Notes under the pieces: model-generated | The model's input: the letters and a program-made list of their open reading frames with translations, nothing else | What the model was told of the DNA's origin: nothing | Database searches by the model: none | Position numbers and translations under genes: made by a program | NCBI GenBank assembly: GCA_963747315.1 | Contig: CAVVEQ010000017.1 | Location: 1 to 43,818 of the forward strand | Direction: 5' to 3' | Source of the DNA: CAVVEQ01 sp963747315 | GTDB lineage: Bacteria; Chloroflexota; Anaerolineae; Anaerolineales; Anaerolineaceae | Length of the DNA stretch: 43,818 nt | In this document: in pieces, positions 8,718 through 17,358 of the stretch | Position numbering within the stretch: position 1 is the first letter of the stretch | Layout of the letters: each line of letters begins with the position of its first letter

Positions 8718-10106
8718 ATGAATAAATCCTTGCCTCGAAGAGCCTGGCAGATCGACCGGGAACTGCGTTTGAACGCGGTTCCGGTGGACCGGCGCACCCA
8801 TCCCAGCCACTGGGAGGAGATGGCTGCCTTCCCGCGGGGGGATGACCTTATGATGCTTTTCTGGGACGCGCGCGTCCCCGGCTCCGGCGCGCCGGAGATC
8901 CCTTACGTGGAAATGGTCCAATCGATGCACAACCGCGGATATGACGTGCGCGAGGCGGAGGCGCTTCTCCCGGAAGGCATGCAGCTGGCGGGCGAAAACA
9001 AGCGCGGGGAATTACGCAAATTGACCGACCGGCTGTTGGAAACACTGTTCAACTCCCCGGTCATCCCTGCCCACCCGTACTGGTCCTTCGAGCACCCCGG
9101 AACCTGGGATGATATCCGGTTGGCCATGTCGCCGGTCTTCCCGGACCCGGTGCGTTCAAGCATCGAAAACCTCGAATCCCGGATTTACCAGGGCTGGCTG
9201 GGGCAGCTTGCCGGGGGAGCCTTCGGCACCTGCATTGAGGGGTACCACACCAACCAGATCCAAAAAATCTACGGTAATATCGACGGCTACATCGCTCAGC
9301 CTGAAACGATGAACGACGATGTGGTTTACGAGATGGTGCTGCTGGATGTGTTCGAAGAAAAAGGGCGGAAGTTTACTTCCACCGACCTGGCGCTCGAATG
9401 GGTGCGGCAGATCCCCTTCGGCTGGTCGGCGGAGTGGGTTGCGCTGGAAAACCTTCGTGCGGGTCTGCTGCCGCCCGAATCCGCGTCACGCCGCAATCCT
9501 TATTCCGATTGGATCGGCGCGCAGATGCGCGGCATGGTCTGCGGAATGCTCGCCCCCGGCAAACCCATGGAAGCAGCCCGCCTGGGTTATACCGACGCCG
9601 CCATCTCTCATTGCGCCAATGGCATCTACGGAGAAATCTACTCTGCTGTTTTAGTTTCACTGGCTTTCGTGAAAAACGATCCGCGCGAACTGGTGCGCCT
9701 GGCGCTGGGCTGGCTGCCGCAAGGCAGCGAGTATTTCGCGGTGGCGAAGGAATGCCTGAAGGTGCTCGCTGTCCAACCTGACTACCGCCAGGCGTGGGCC
9801 GTGCTGGATCAGCGCTTCGAGGAGTACAACTGGATCCATGCCTACCCCAACCTGGCCGCCGACCTGCTGGCACTATGGTACGGGAACGGTGACCTAACCG
9901 AATCCTTCAAGATCCTGGCTTTCGCCGGCATGGACGTGGACTGCAACGCCGGACTGGTGGGCAATATCCTGGGGGTAATGAATCAAGTGCCGGAAAAATG
10001 GTCTGCGCCGCTGAACGACCTGCTGGAAACCTATCTGCCGGGCAAAGAGCGGCTGTCCATCCGCGTGTTGGCGGAGAGAACAGCGCACCTAGCCCGCAGC
10101 GATTAA
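8718..10106 (+). CDS. ADP-ribosylglycohydrolase-family protein
   Basis: A 462-residue protein. From about residue 158 it carries the ARH/DraG fold: GQLAGGAFG (162-170), then TMNDD (197-201; in ARH enzymes this acidic stretch binds Mg), then YTDAAISHCANGIYGE, the second family block. The first ~150 residues are not part of the minimal fold. ARH enzymes cleave N- or O-glycosidic bonds of ADP-ribose or related compounds. Its place 16 bases after the permease, as the last gene of a nucleoside import operon, suggests it hydrolyses the imported nucleoside or ADP-ribose-like ligand rather than reversing protein modification. That role is inference. All acidic ligands I can identify are present, so it is probably active. 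Confidence 0.85.
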   Translation: MNKSLPRRAWQIDRELRLNAVPVDRRTHPSHWEEMAAFPRGDDLMMLFWDARVPGSGAPEIPYVEMVQSMHNRGYDVREAEALLPEGMQLAGENKRGELRKLTDRLLETLFNSPVIPAHPYWSFEHPGTWDDIRLAMSPVFPDPVRSSIENLESRIYQGWLGQLAGGAFGTCIEGYHTNQIQKIYGNIDGYIAQPETMNDDVVYEMVLLDVFEEKGRKFTSTDLALEWVRQIPFGWSAEWVALENLRAGLLPPESASRRNPYSDWIGAQMRGMVCGMLAPGKPMEAARLGYTDAAISHCANGIYGEIYSAVLVSLAFVKNDPRELVRLALGWLPQGSEYFAVAKECLKVLAVQPDYRQAWAVLDQRFEEYNWIHAYPNLAADLLALWYGNGDLTESFKILAFAGMDVDCNAGLVGNILGVMNQVPEKWSAPLNDLLETYLPGKERLSIRVLAERTAHLARSD

Positions 10107-10107
10107 C

Positions 10108-10776
10108 TCAAGCCGTGCGCCGGATCAGATCCGACATCCACTCCCGGGCAGCGATAGGAACGCCTTTAGCCTTCGGCAGAGTGATTGCAGCCACAAAGGT
10201 GTTGGCAAAATAGTCCGCTGGACTGTTGTTGCCGTAGTCCAGGCTGCCCCCGCAATGAAAAGCACACTCCCGGCTGATCTCCAAGCTGTTATCCAGAAAT
10301 CGGAATAACGGGAATCCCTTCACCCTGCCTCCCATTAAGTTCAAGAGCTGATCGCCATACCCACCGCCGAAAAGTGAGCCCCAACCGTACGCGCTGCGAT
10401 TATCCCAGACATGACCCAGCTCGTGGATAATCCAGAGGTCGGCCTTCGCGCGGGGTTTTCGCCAGGCGGCGGCATAAAAGTACTCGGGAAGATAAACCCT
10501 GTTGCCGAGCACATGCGCCCGACCCCTGAACACTTTTTTCATCACGAATCCATTTCCAAAAAGAGTAGTATCGTAGCCAAGAGATATCCGGGTGCCGCCC
10601 AGGTTATTCCGGATCCACCCTTTGCCCTTGTTCCCAGTGATCCGATCCAACCCGCGTTCCATCAGGAGCAGGGATAAACGCACAATCTCCAGGCTGTCCG
10701 TCTCCCAGTTTTGGGTCACGGCATGAATTGCGTGTCTCTTATGTATCGCAGACTGTATCTTCGCGATTTCTTTCAT
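10108..10776 (-). CDS. Putative zinc metallopeptidase-like protein (HELGH)
   Basis: A 222-residue protein I do not recognise as a named family. Residues 118-122 read HELGH in a helix (LWIIHELGHVWDN), the HExxH zinc motif. A second helix with SPADYFANTF (about 185-194) resembles the downstream helix that supplies the third metal ligand in gluzincin-like peptidases, with Asp188 a candidate. No signal peptide is visible, so it is probably cytoplasmic. The N-terminal 50 residues are helical. It converges on the transporter operon (one base between the stop codons). The ATG has no clear ribosome site and the upstream VOC gene ends 29 bases away. Confidence 0.55.
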   Translation of the reverse strand: MKEIAKIQSAIHKRHAIHAVTQNWETDSLEIVRLSLLLMERGLDRITGNKGKGWIRNNLGGTRISLGYDTTLFGNGFVMKKVFRGRAHVLGNRVYLPEYFYAAAWRKPRAKADLWIIHELGHVWDNRSAYGWGSLFGGGYGDQLLNLMGGRVKGFPLFRFLDNSLEISRECAFHCGGSLDYGNNSPADYFANTFVAAITLPKAKGVPIAAREWMSDLIRRTA

Positions 10777-10805
10777 GGTTTTTCGCCAACAGGGTACACG
10801 GCAGG

Positions 10806-11204
10806 CTATCCCTTATTCCAGGAACCGATCTCGATCAGGTTGCCCTCGGGGTCGGTGACCATGGAGGAACGCATCCCCCAGGGCTCCATGCGCGGGGCGT
10901 AGACCGGCTTCGCCCCCAGTGATAATGCGCGTTCGTATTCGCCTTCAATATCCTCGAAGCGTGGCAGATCGATCGCCAGTTCGAAGGTGCCATTTATCCG
11001 CCTGGTGTAATCCGGCTGGTGTTTAAGAAGAGCGGGTAGCTCAGAGCGGGCATACATCGCGAAACGGATGCCTTGGTGCTTAAATTCCGCGTAAGGGCTC
11101 TTGCCATCCCAGTCCACTTCCACCCCCAGGAATCCAGAATAGAACTTGACCATGCGATCAAGATTCTTGGGAAACAAACCGATCATGTCGAAGCGTAAAG
11201 CCAT
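10806..11204 (-). CDS. VOC (glyoxalase/bleomycin-resistance fold) protein
   Basis: A 132-residue single-module VOC protein. The N-terminal half holds KNLDRMVKFYSGFLGVEVDWDG, the typical first beta-alpha-beta unit. The C-terminal half ends in GMRSSMVTDPEGNLIEIGSW, where the Glu in NLIEIG is the usual metal ligand. VOC proteins include dioxygenases, isomerases and resistance proteins, and the sequence alone does not choose. A strong AGGAGG site lies just before the ATG at 11204. It may share a transcript with the small HELGH gene that follows. Confidence 0.85.
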   Translation of the reverse strand: MALRFDMIGLFPKNLDRMVKFYSGFLGVEVDWDGKSPYAEFKHQGIRFAMYARSELPALLKHQPDYTRRINGTFELAIDLPRFEDIEGEYERALSLGAKPVYAPRMEPWGMRSSMVTDPEGNLIEIGSWNKG

Positions 11205-11266
11205 GGCTCCTCCTTCTGCAAAAAAGCTCCCGCCATGATTGAGGTTAATTGTAATATTTCTGGGGA

Positions 11267-11599
11267 TTAATGTATTCCAAGAAAAGAGAAAAGCAGGTTC
11301 AGAAGCAAAAGGGCGATCATCCCCGCAGCGATGGTGAGCAGCGGGCTGCGGCTGCGCCAGGCAACAACCACGGCGATGAATCCCGCCAGCAGGCGGGTAT
11401 TGGTCAGGCTGAGATCCAGGGCGGAATTCCTGAAGAGTAGTTCCTGGAAAATTACCACCGAAAGCACGGCGGGGGGAACAAAGCGAAGTGCGCGCTGCAT
11501 AAGGGGCGGCATACTGATGCGATTCTGCAGCCAGATGAACGAAAGCCGGGTTAGGTAGGTAAGCGCTCCTCCCAGGATCATGACCGCCCAGATGCTCAT
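11267..11599 (-). CDS. azlD: AzlD-family branched-chain amino acid transport subunit
   Basis: A 110-residue protein with about four hydrophobic helices, the usual AzlD size. It contains GGALTYLTRLSFIWLQNR and RALRFVPPAVLSVVIFQELL, both typical for the family. AzlD is the small partner of AzlC in exporters of branched-chain amino acids or their analogues. The start codon overlaps the azlC stop (ATGA at 11596-11599), so the two are coupled. Confidence 0.88.
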   Translation of the reverse strand: MSIWAVMILGGALTYLTRLSFIWLQNRISMPPLMQRALRFVPPAVLSVVIFQELLFRNSALDLSLTNTRLLAGFIAVVVAWRSRSPLLTIAAGMIALLLLNLLFSFLGIH

Positions 11600-12300
11600 T
11601 TACGTTCCTCCACCAGTAAACCGGCTGCCACCCCTACCAGCGCGGCGATGATTATCCCAGATTTATATGGAAGAGAGAAAGCGATCACCGCCATGATCCC
11701 TGCCACCAGCGCAGCGGTTACGCCTGCCCGGTCTTTCAGCGCTGGCACGATCAGGGCGATGAAGGTCAGCGGGAGGGCAAAATCCAGCGACCAACTGGCT
11801 GGGATAACCGCCCCCAGGAATATCCCCAGGGCAGTGCTGAGCTGCCAGCAGGTCCACAACCCCAAACCAGCCCCCAGAAGAAACCAGTGCTGGTTACCGG
11901 CACTGCCTTCTTTTTCATAGTGGAGGATGGATACCGCGTACGCTTCATCGGTGAGGAGATAGGCCAACCCTGCTTTCCAGCCAAGGGGCAGCCGCTGCAG
12001 GTATGGCGCCACCGACGCGCTGTAGAGCGCGTGGCGGAGATTAATAACGAATATTGTAAGCACGATCACCAGCCCAGGCACGGCCTGCTGGACCAACTGG
12101 GTGGTGACAAATTGGGAACTTCCCGCGAATACAAGGAAGGACATGGATTGGGCTGCGGGCAGCGGAATGCCGGCCTGGCGGGCCAACGCGCCGTAGATCA
12201 TTCCGAAGGGAGTAACCGCCAGAAGGATGGGTAGGATCGCTTTCAAGCCGCGCTGGAACTGGCTGGCGGGGGTCCCTTGCGGGAGTGCTTGCGCGGTCAT
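11596..12300 (-). CDS. azlC: AzlC-family branched-chain amino acid exporter subunit
   Basis: A 234-residue membrane protein. The segment GLKAILPILLAVTPFGMIYGALARQAG followed by SFLVFAGSSQFVTTQLV is diagnostic of AzlC. YLLTDEAYAVSI (about residues 115-126) is the second conserved block. It forms an exporter with AzlD for branched-chain amino acids. It begins nine bases after the FAAL stop, so it may be the distal part of a dedA-FAAL-azlC-azlD transcript. Confidence 0.9.
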   Translation of the reverse strand: MTAQALPQGTPASQFQRGLKAILPILLAVTPFGMIYGALARQAGIPLPAAQSMSFLVFAGSSQFVTTQLVQQAVPGLVIVLTIFVINLRHALYSASVAPYLQRLPLGWKAGLAYLLTDEAYAVSILHYEKEGSAGNQHWFLLGAGLGLWTCWQLSTALGIFLGAVIPASWSLDFALPLTFIALIVPALKDRAGVTAALVAGIMAVIAFSLPYKSGIIIAALVGVAAGLLVEERK

Positions 12301-12309
12301 GCGTTTTTC

Positions 12310-13989
12310 CTACGCCTGCCTGGTTTCCTTTAGGTATTTTTCCTTGTTTAAAACCCGGGCGTTCTTGCCACTGGATGTTTTGACCAACCAGCGCGTCCCC
12401 ACCAGATAGACCTGCCGCAGCGCAACCGCTGATCCGCGGGTGACTGCAGCACGGATTTCATCACCGATGCGCAAACGCTCTGCCGGATCCTCTGTTTCCA
12501 CCTCGGCCACGATCACGACGTCCTCCGTGCCGGAGGACTCGTTGAAGATGCCGAAGGCGGAAACCCTGCCGGGGTGCACGCCCCCCACAGTCATAGCCAA
12601 TTCTTCCAAATCCATGGGGTAAACATTCTTCCCCCCCACGATGATCAATTCCTTCTTGCGGCCGCAAACATAGACCTCGCCGCCCACCATGTAGCCATAA
12701 TCCCCGGTGAAAAACCATCCATCGCGGACCGCCTTGCTGGTGACTTCAGGGCGGTTGTAATATTCACTGAGCATGCAGTCGCTTCGCAGAGCCAGTTCAG
12801 CGATGACCCGCTCCCCAACCTCGACTCCGCTTTCATCGACCACTTTCACCTCGGTACCTTCGATCGGCAGACCTGCGGAAGGCATCTTCACTGAAGGATA
12901 CCCTTCCCGGGCTGGCTCAGCCCGCCAGGCAGTCTGCATCGCCTCGCGGTCGATCTCGTCCACCGCAACAGGAGATTTGATCCCTCCCTGGGTGACCGCA
13001 AAGACATTTTCGGCCATCGCGTAACAGGTGCAGAGTGCTTCGTGTCTCAAGCCATACTGCCTGAATTTTTCATATAAGGCTTCGTGCGATTCGTGGCGCA
13101 TCGGTTCGGAGCAGTTGGAGATTGCGCGCCAGCTGGAAAGATCCACCCCTTCCAGGTCGCGGTCGCGCACCTTTTGGGCACAGAAGTTATAGGCAAAGTT
13201 GGGCAGCCAGGAAAGTGTGCCCTTATATTTCGATACAGCCTGCATCAGCCTGTGCGGTGCGCGAACCCATTCGAACGGGGATAGCAACACCAGCGGCACG
13301 CCAAGCAGGATGGGCATGAGGAAGCAGGCGATCAGACCCATGTCGTGATAAAGCGGAAGCCAGCTTACGATCACATCCTTCTGATCAATGCTCAGCTCTT
13401 TTCGGTAATGCTCAAGCTGGTTGTGCACCGCCTGGTGGGAAAGAGCCACCCCTTTTTGAAGCCCGGTGGTACCGGATGAATGCTGCAGGAGGACAATATC
13501 GGTTTCAACCCGATGGCACCCACCCATCGATTCAAAATTCGGGTCCCGAGGGGGCAGGGCTTCATCCGCGAAGATAACAGCCTGAACAGAGGTGTCCGCC
13601 CCGGCCACAGCGCCAACCTCGCCCTCGAATTCCCGGTACGTAAAGATTGCCTGTGGGCGGGTGACGGATACAAGGGCGGCCAGGTCGCCGCGATACCGCT
13701 CAGGGAGCAGCTTTTCCGTCAGGAACGGCATGATGGAGGGAATCGCCCCGCGCAGGATGCAACCCCAGTAGGCATAAATCAGCTCGAAGCTGTGTTGGAA
13801 GATAAGGATGACCACGTCTCCAGGCTGCACCCCCCTCGTCTCCAGTGTGGCAGCATATCCTGCTGCCCCGCGCAGGAGGTTCCGGTAGGTAAGCGCGGTA
13901 TCCTCCCTGCCGGTCAACAAAACCTGGATGGCAACCTGGTCCGGGCTAGTTTGGTACCGTTCGCGAAGCGTGTCGCAGAAGGTGGCCAT
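12310..13989 (-). CDS. Fatty acyl-AMP ligase (FAAL)
   Basis: A 559-residue adenylate-forming enzyme. The AMP-binding loop reads QHSSGTTGLQKGVALSH (about residues 168-184). WLPLYHDMGLI is a signature found in FAALs more than in acyl-CoA synthetases, and GRKKELIIVGGKNVYPMD is the hinge region (A8). FAALs activate a fatty acid as acyl-AMP and load it on a carrier protein. A stand-alone carrier protein lies 775 bases upstream on the same strand, so the pair probably acts as a loading module. The gene starts nine bases after the dedA stop and is followed by azlC. The final acceptor is not shown here; see the MBOAT system at 22-25 kb for one possibility. Confidence 0.85.
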   Translation of the reverse strand: MATFCDTLRERYQTSPDQVAIQVLLTGREDTALTYRNLLRGAAGYAATLETRGVQPGDVVILIFQHSFELIYAYWGCILRGAIPSIMPFLTEKLLPERYRGDLAALVSVTRPQAIFTYREFEGEVGAVAGADTSVQAVIFADEALPPRDPNFESMGGCHRVETDIVLLQHSSGTTGLQKGVALSHQAVHNQLEHYRKELSIDQKDVIVSWLPLYHDMGLIACFLMPILLGVPLVLLSPFEWVRAPHRLMQAVSKYKGTLSWLPNFAYNFCAQKVRDRDLEGVDLSSWRAISNCSEPMRHESHEALYEKFRQYGLRHEALCTCYAMAENVFAVTQGGIKSPVAVDEIDREAMQTAWRAEPAREGYPSVKMPSAGLPIEGTEVKVVDESGVEVGERVIAELALRSDCMLSEYYNRPEVTSKAVRDGWFFTGDYGYMVGGEVYVCGRKKELIIVGGKNVYPMDLEELAMTVGGVHPGRVSAFGIFNESSGTEDVVIVAEVETEDPAERLRIGDEIRAAVTRGSAVALRQVYLVGTRWLVKTSSGKNARVLNKEKYLKETRQA

Positions 13990-13998
13990 TTTGGCGAA

Positions 13999-14682
13999 CT
14001 ATTCGGGCTTGGGATTCTCAGGCTGGGCAGGCTCATCATGCTTTTTTCGCCGAGCCTGGACGGCTTCGAAAATAACCGGGACGAAAGAGATCACGATGAT
14101 GGCAATGATCACGAAGGAAAAATTGTCCTGGACAAACTTCAGGTTTCCAAAGAAATATCCTCCGAAGAGAAACAACGCAGTCCAGGTGATGCCGCCAAGT
14201 ACGTTATAACTGAAGAACTTTCCATAGGACATTTCGCCAACGCCGGCGACAAAGGGCGCGAAGGTGCGGATGATCGGGATAAAGCGAGCCAGAAAGATGG
14301 TGATGCCGCCGTGTTTTTCATAAAAGGTATGCGTGCGGTCAATATATTCCTTTTTTATGAAGCGGATATCTTCTGTGTAAACCCGTTTTCCGATTGCGTG
14401 ACCGATCGCATAATTAACCGAATCCCCCAGAATAGCGGCAAACGCAAGGGAGAAAAATAGAACAAAAATATTGAGCGGTGAGTTTGGAAGCGCAGCCAGC
14501 GAGCCGGCAGCGAAAAGAAGCGAGTCACCTGGAAGGAAGGGAAAGATCACCAGGCCGGTTTCGATGAAAATGACCGCGAAGAGTACCAGATAGGTGGCCA
14601 GTGCGCCAACCTGGTTGAGAAGGGCAACCAAATGTTTATCCAGATGGAGCACAAGGTCAATAAAATAGGAGATCAGATCCAT
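13999..14682 (-). CDS. DedA-family membrane protein
   Basis: A 227-residue integral membrane protein of the DedA/SNARE-associated family. Two re-entrant blocks are present: FIETGLVIFPFLPGDSLLFAAG, with the conserved acidic residue, and FLARFIPIIRTFAPFVAGV, with the two conserved arginines. Members act as lipid flippases or scramblases, for example for undecaprenyl phosphate or phosphatidylethanolamine. The frame extends to 14727, but ATG 14682 is preceded by AAGGA at 7 bases and starts the usual MDLISYFIDLVL. It is separated from the ACP gene by a terminator and is nine bases from FAAL. Confidence 0.9.
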   Translation of the reverse strand: MDLISYFIDLVLHLDKHLVALLNQVGALATYLVLFAVIFIETGLVIFPFLPGDSLLFAAGSLAALPNSPLNIFVLFFSLAFAAILGDSVNYAIGHAIGKRVYTEDIRFIKKEYIDRTHTFYEKHGGITIFLARFIPIIRTFAPFVAGVGEMSYGKFFSYNVLGGITWTALFLFGGYFFGNLKFVQDNFSFVIIAIIVISFVPVIFEAVQARRKKHDEPAQPENPKPE

Positions 14683-14711
14683 TGTTGGTCCTTTTAATAT
14701 TCCTGATATAC

Positions 14712-14738
14712 AAAAAACCGGCTGCATTTCTGCAGCCG
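14712..14738 (-). terminator. Intrinsic terminator after the acyl carrier protein gene
   Basis: On the minus strand an 8-bp perfect stem (CGGCTGCA with TGCAGCCG) closes a GAAA loop and is followed by G and six T. It ends the short ACP transcript just before dedA. Confidence 0.8.
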
Positions 14739-14764
14739 TTAAATTTTACCATGCCTGGAGGGCT

Positions 14765-15019
14765 TTATTGCCTGGCTTTTCGCTGTGCGACCAACAGGGC
14801 TAGCTGGTTCAATGTGTCGAATGTCTCTGCGTTCAGCTCGGTATCTTCGATGCGCACACCGAATTCATCCTCCACAAGGAGGGCCAGGTCCACCAAGCTG
14901 AAAGAGTCGATCAGCCCGCTGGAGATCAGCGGTTGGTCGGCGTCGATCACCCTCCCGGGTTGTTTGAGGATCTTCTCAGCGATCAACGATCCAAGTTGTG
15001 CGGCGAGTTCTTCGGACAT
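14765..15019 (-). CDS. Acyl carrier protein
   Basis: An 84-residue acidic helical protein. Ser39 in LIDSF is the expected 4'-phosphopantetheine attachment site, in the order SGLIDSFSLVDLALLVEDEFG. This fits stand-alone carrier proteins that work with FAAL or DltA-type ligases better than the housekeeping ACP of fatty acid synthesis, which would lie with fab genes. It has its own AT-rich promoter (TATAAT at 15048-15053) and its own terminator, so it is transcribed as a single gene. A FAAL on the same strand 775 bases away is its likely loading enzyme (inference). Confidence 0.87.
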   Translation of the reverse strand: MSEELAAQLGSLIAEKILKQPGRVIDADQPLISSGLIDSFSLVDLALLVEDEFGVRIEDTELNAETFDTLNQLALLVAQRKARQ

Positions 15020-15047
15020 GTTTTCCCCGATTTCAATGGTTTTCGGT

Positions 15048-15089
15048 ATTATAAAGTTTAAATAATATTAAGTATTTAAATTATTTTAT
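15048..15089 (-). promoter_or_regulatory. AT-rich promoter region of the ACP gene with TTAAATAYTTAA-type element
   Basis: On the minus strand ATAAAATAATTTAAATACTT (from 15089) precedes TATAAT at 15053-15048, 29 bases before the ATG. The AT-rich part closely resembles those at 20947-20970 and 36781-36800. Confidence 0.5.
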
Positions 15090-15117
15090 GCTTTTGTTTT
15101 GATCGGGAACCCAATAA

Positions 15118-17343
15118 TTACGCAGGTTTGGGCTCGAGCCTCCCCAACACGCCCAATCCTGCCATCGGCAAGCTTATGACCAGAATGGTCAGCAGGATTT
15201 GCGCCTGAGGCCAGGAAGCGTCGTAAAAGAACAGGGGTGTCATTTCAACACCCAGCCGGAGCAGCTCCAGGTGAAGCAGCCAGGTAAGGGAAATTGCCAG
15301 GAACACGAAAGGTGCTGCGATCAGCAGCCTGATCCCCGCCCTCCTGGCGAGTCCGGCCAGGGAAAAGCCGAGCGCAACCACCAGGCAACCAGCGGTGAGG
15401 AGAAAACCCGAAGGTACGATTTCATTCAGGAAGACATCATAAACAAAGACCGCAGCGCTCAGAAGGAATGTTCCCAGCAAAACCCCGGTGAGTACGCGGA
15501 GGGCTTTTTTGCTTTCCGGGAAACGTTCCACCGTAACCCTTGCAGCCAGGATACCCAGCCCAAAAAGCAAGCCAAAAATTCCGCCGCGCTCCACCGAGCT
15601 GAGAATCCGTAAGGTATCCATGAATTGCGGCAGGCGGTAGGTGAGAAAAACCTGCAACCCGGCAGAAAGCGCTACCCCCAGCACGATCCAGCCATACGCC
15701 ACGAGCAACCTTTCCGGGCGTTCACTCAGCCTTCCAAGCACCCAGGAAACAAACAACCGAAATCTAACTTCTCTTGGAATACTTCCGGGTAGGCTGCCAG
15801 CTTCCTGCTGGATAACGTTAAGCGCGGTGACCCTTCTCCCGGCGCGGGATGCCTCCAGCTCGCGGACAGCCAGCGCGGAGCGCATGCGCCCGATGGAGCG
15901 GGCAGCCTGATCCCCTGCCGGCGGTAATGCTAGAGCCAGCGCTGCCAGCTGTTTATCAGAATTTGACCCGAGGGCCGTCTCCCTCCAGGTTTTCGAAGGG
16001 GGGGCGGATTTTTCGAGGATCGCGAATGCATCCGCTATCGTTCGGTCGTCTCCGCTGTTGCGGGCAACCTCCAAGAACAGAGAAGCATCTTTATCGGTCG
16101 CGGCTGCACGTAAGACCAGAGCCCCGGGGTCTGCGGCTATGTGCCGGACTACGCGCCTGCCAACAGCCAGGTTCTTCTGCCTGAGGAGTCCCAGGGATAT
16201 TTCCAAGCGATCGCTGGGATCTGAAACCGTCGACCACCAGTGAGTGTCGTCATATCCAAGAATAAGGGCGTTCTGAAGCATGAATGCCGCCTGCCTTTGG
16301 GTCTGCAGGTTGCTGCTCTTTCTTGTTTCCAGGTCCACAAACGCATAGGTGGTTAGGGAGAGGCAGGCCTTCTCTTCTCCAGGGCTCCAGTTTTTCAGGC
16401 AGGTCTCCAGCAGATTTGCGGCATCCCCCGCCGGGGCGTAACCCGGGGAGGAGGGTGAGGATAGCTTGGGGACCAGGAGTCCAAATGCGGCGAACAGTTT
16501 TTCCATACACAACGATGCCGTCTCATATCGGGCGGTTGGATCAGCTGAGGTCATCACCCTCAGCACCTGCCAAACCCCGGGCGGGATACCTGGATTTACC
16601 GCTGCCGGATCTGGGATCTCCTCTTCGGAAAACAACTGCTGTAAACCCAACGCCTTCGTCCCTCCCCAGGGCAGTTGCCCGGTGAACATCTCGTAGATCA
16701 TCACCCCGAGGCTGAAAATATCAGATTTCTTGGTGAGCTGCCGCAGGGAGTGCTGCTCGGGTGGTGAATACGGTGGTGTGCCGTGACCGGTATGCATCGC
16801 CTGCGTGGTATCCAGAACATTGCGCGCAAGCCCAAAATCGGCCACAAATATATCCCCCCTGGAATCCAGAAGGGCGTTCGATGGTTTCAGGTCGCGGTGG
16901 ATCACGCCCTTGCTGTGCAGGTAATCCAGGACCGAGGCGACATTTGCGCAGTACTCCAGGGATTGCACCAGGTCGAGTGTTTTGGCAAAAACGCGGTCTT
17001 GGAGAGATCCTCCAGAAAGAAATGGGGAAACCACGTATCGGTACGGTGCCTCAGAGCCAAAATCGTAGAGCGGAAGAATGTGGGGGTGGGAAAGCGATAC
17101 GAGCTGGTCTGCCTGGCGTTTGAACTGCGCATCACTCTCCATCTTTTGGTCAGGCGCATCAGCACGGGTGAATTTTACGGCAACGATGCGCTGATTTTTA
17201 TGATCTATGGCGGACCAGACGAAGCCCTGTCCGCCATACCCGATTTGCTCAAGTAGTTGGAAGTGAAGAGAACTGATAACCTGGAACAAAATCTGCTGGT
17301 TTTTCGGGTTGAAATGCTGCCATGTTATTCGGGTTTTCAACAA
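15118..17343 (-). CDS. Membrane Ser/Thr protein kinase (Hanks type)
   Basis: A 741-residue protein. The kinase domain (about residues 28-290) has the glycine loop GYGGQG, the AVKF lysine, HRDLKPSN in the catalytic loop, DFG and the GTPPYSPPEQ activation-loop end, so all catalytic residues are present. Residues about 300-540 are helical and may be repeat-like. Residues about 550-735 hold roughly six hydrophobic helices, so the kinase faces the cytoplasm from an unusual C-terminal multi-pass anchor and has no PASTA domains. The frame starts at TTG 17343; an internal TTG about 17 codons later is possible, and neither has a strong ribosome site. It follows the FecR-stalk and FHA genes on the same strand, suggesting one signalling unit. 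Confidence 0.9.
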   Translation of the reverse strand: MLKTRITWQHFNPKNQQILFQVISSLHFQLLEQIGYGGQGFVWSAIDHKNQRIVAVKFTRADAPDQKMESDAQFKRQADQLVSLSHPHILPLYDFGSEAPYRYVVSPFLSGGSLQDRVFAKTLDLVQSLEYCANVASVLDYLHSKGVIHRDLKPSNALLDSRGDIFVADFGLARNVLDTTQAMHTGHGTPPYSPPEQHSLRQLTKKSDIFSLGVMIYEMFTGQLPWGGTKALGLQQLFSEEEIPDPAAVNPGIPPGVWQVLRVMTSADPTARYETASLCMEKLFAAFGLLVPKLSSPSSPGYAPAGDAANLLETCLKNWSPGEEKACLSLTTYAFVDLETRKSSNLQTQRQAAFMLQNALILGYDDTHWWSTVSDPSDRLEISLGLLRQKNLAVGRRVVRHIAADPGALVLRAAATDKDASLFLEVARNSGDDRTIADAFAILEKSAPPSKTWRETALGSNSDKQLAALALALPPAGDQAARSIGRMRSALAVRELEASRAGRRVTALNVIQQEAGSLPGSIPREVRFRLFVSWVLGRLSERPERLLVAYGWIVLGVALSAGLQVFLTYRLPQFMDTLRILSSVERGGIFGLLFGLGILAARVTVERFPESKKALRVLTGVLLGTFLLSAAVFVYDVFLNEIVPSGFLLTAGCLVVALGFSLAGLARRAGIRLLIAAPFVFLAISLTWLLHLELLRLGVEMTPLFFYDASWPQAQILLTILVISLPMAGLGVLGRLEPKPA

Positions 17344-17358
17344 ATACTTAAGGGAAGC

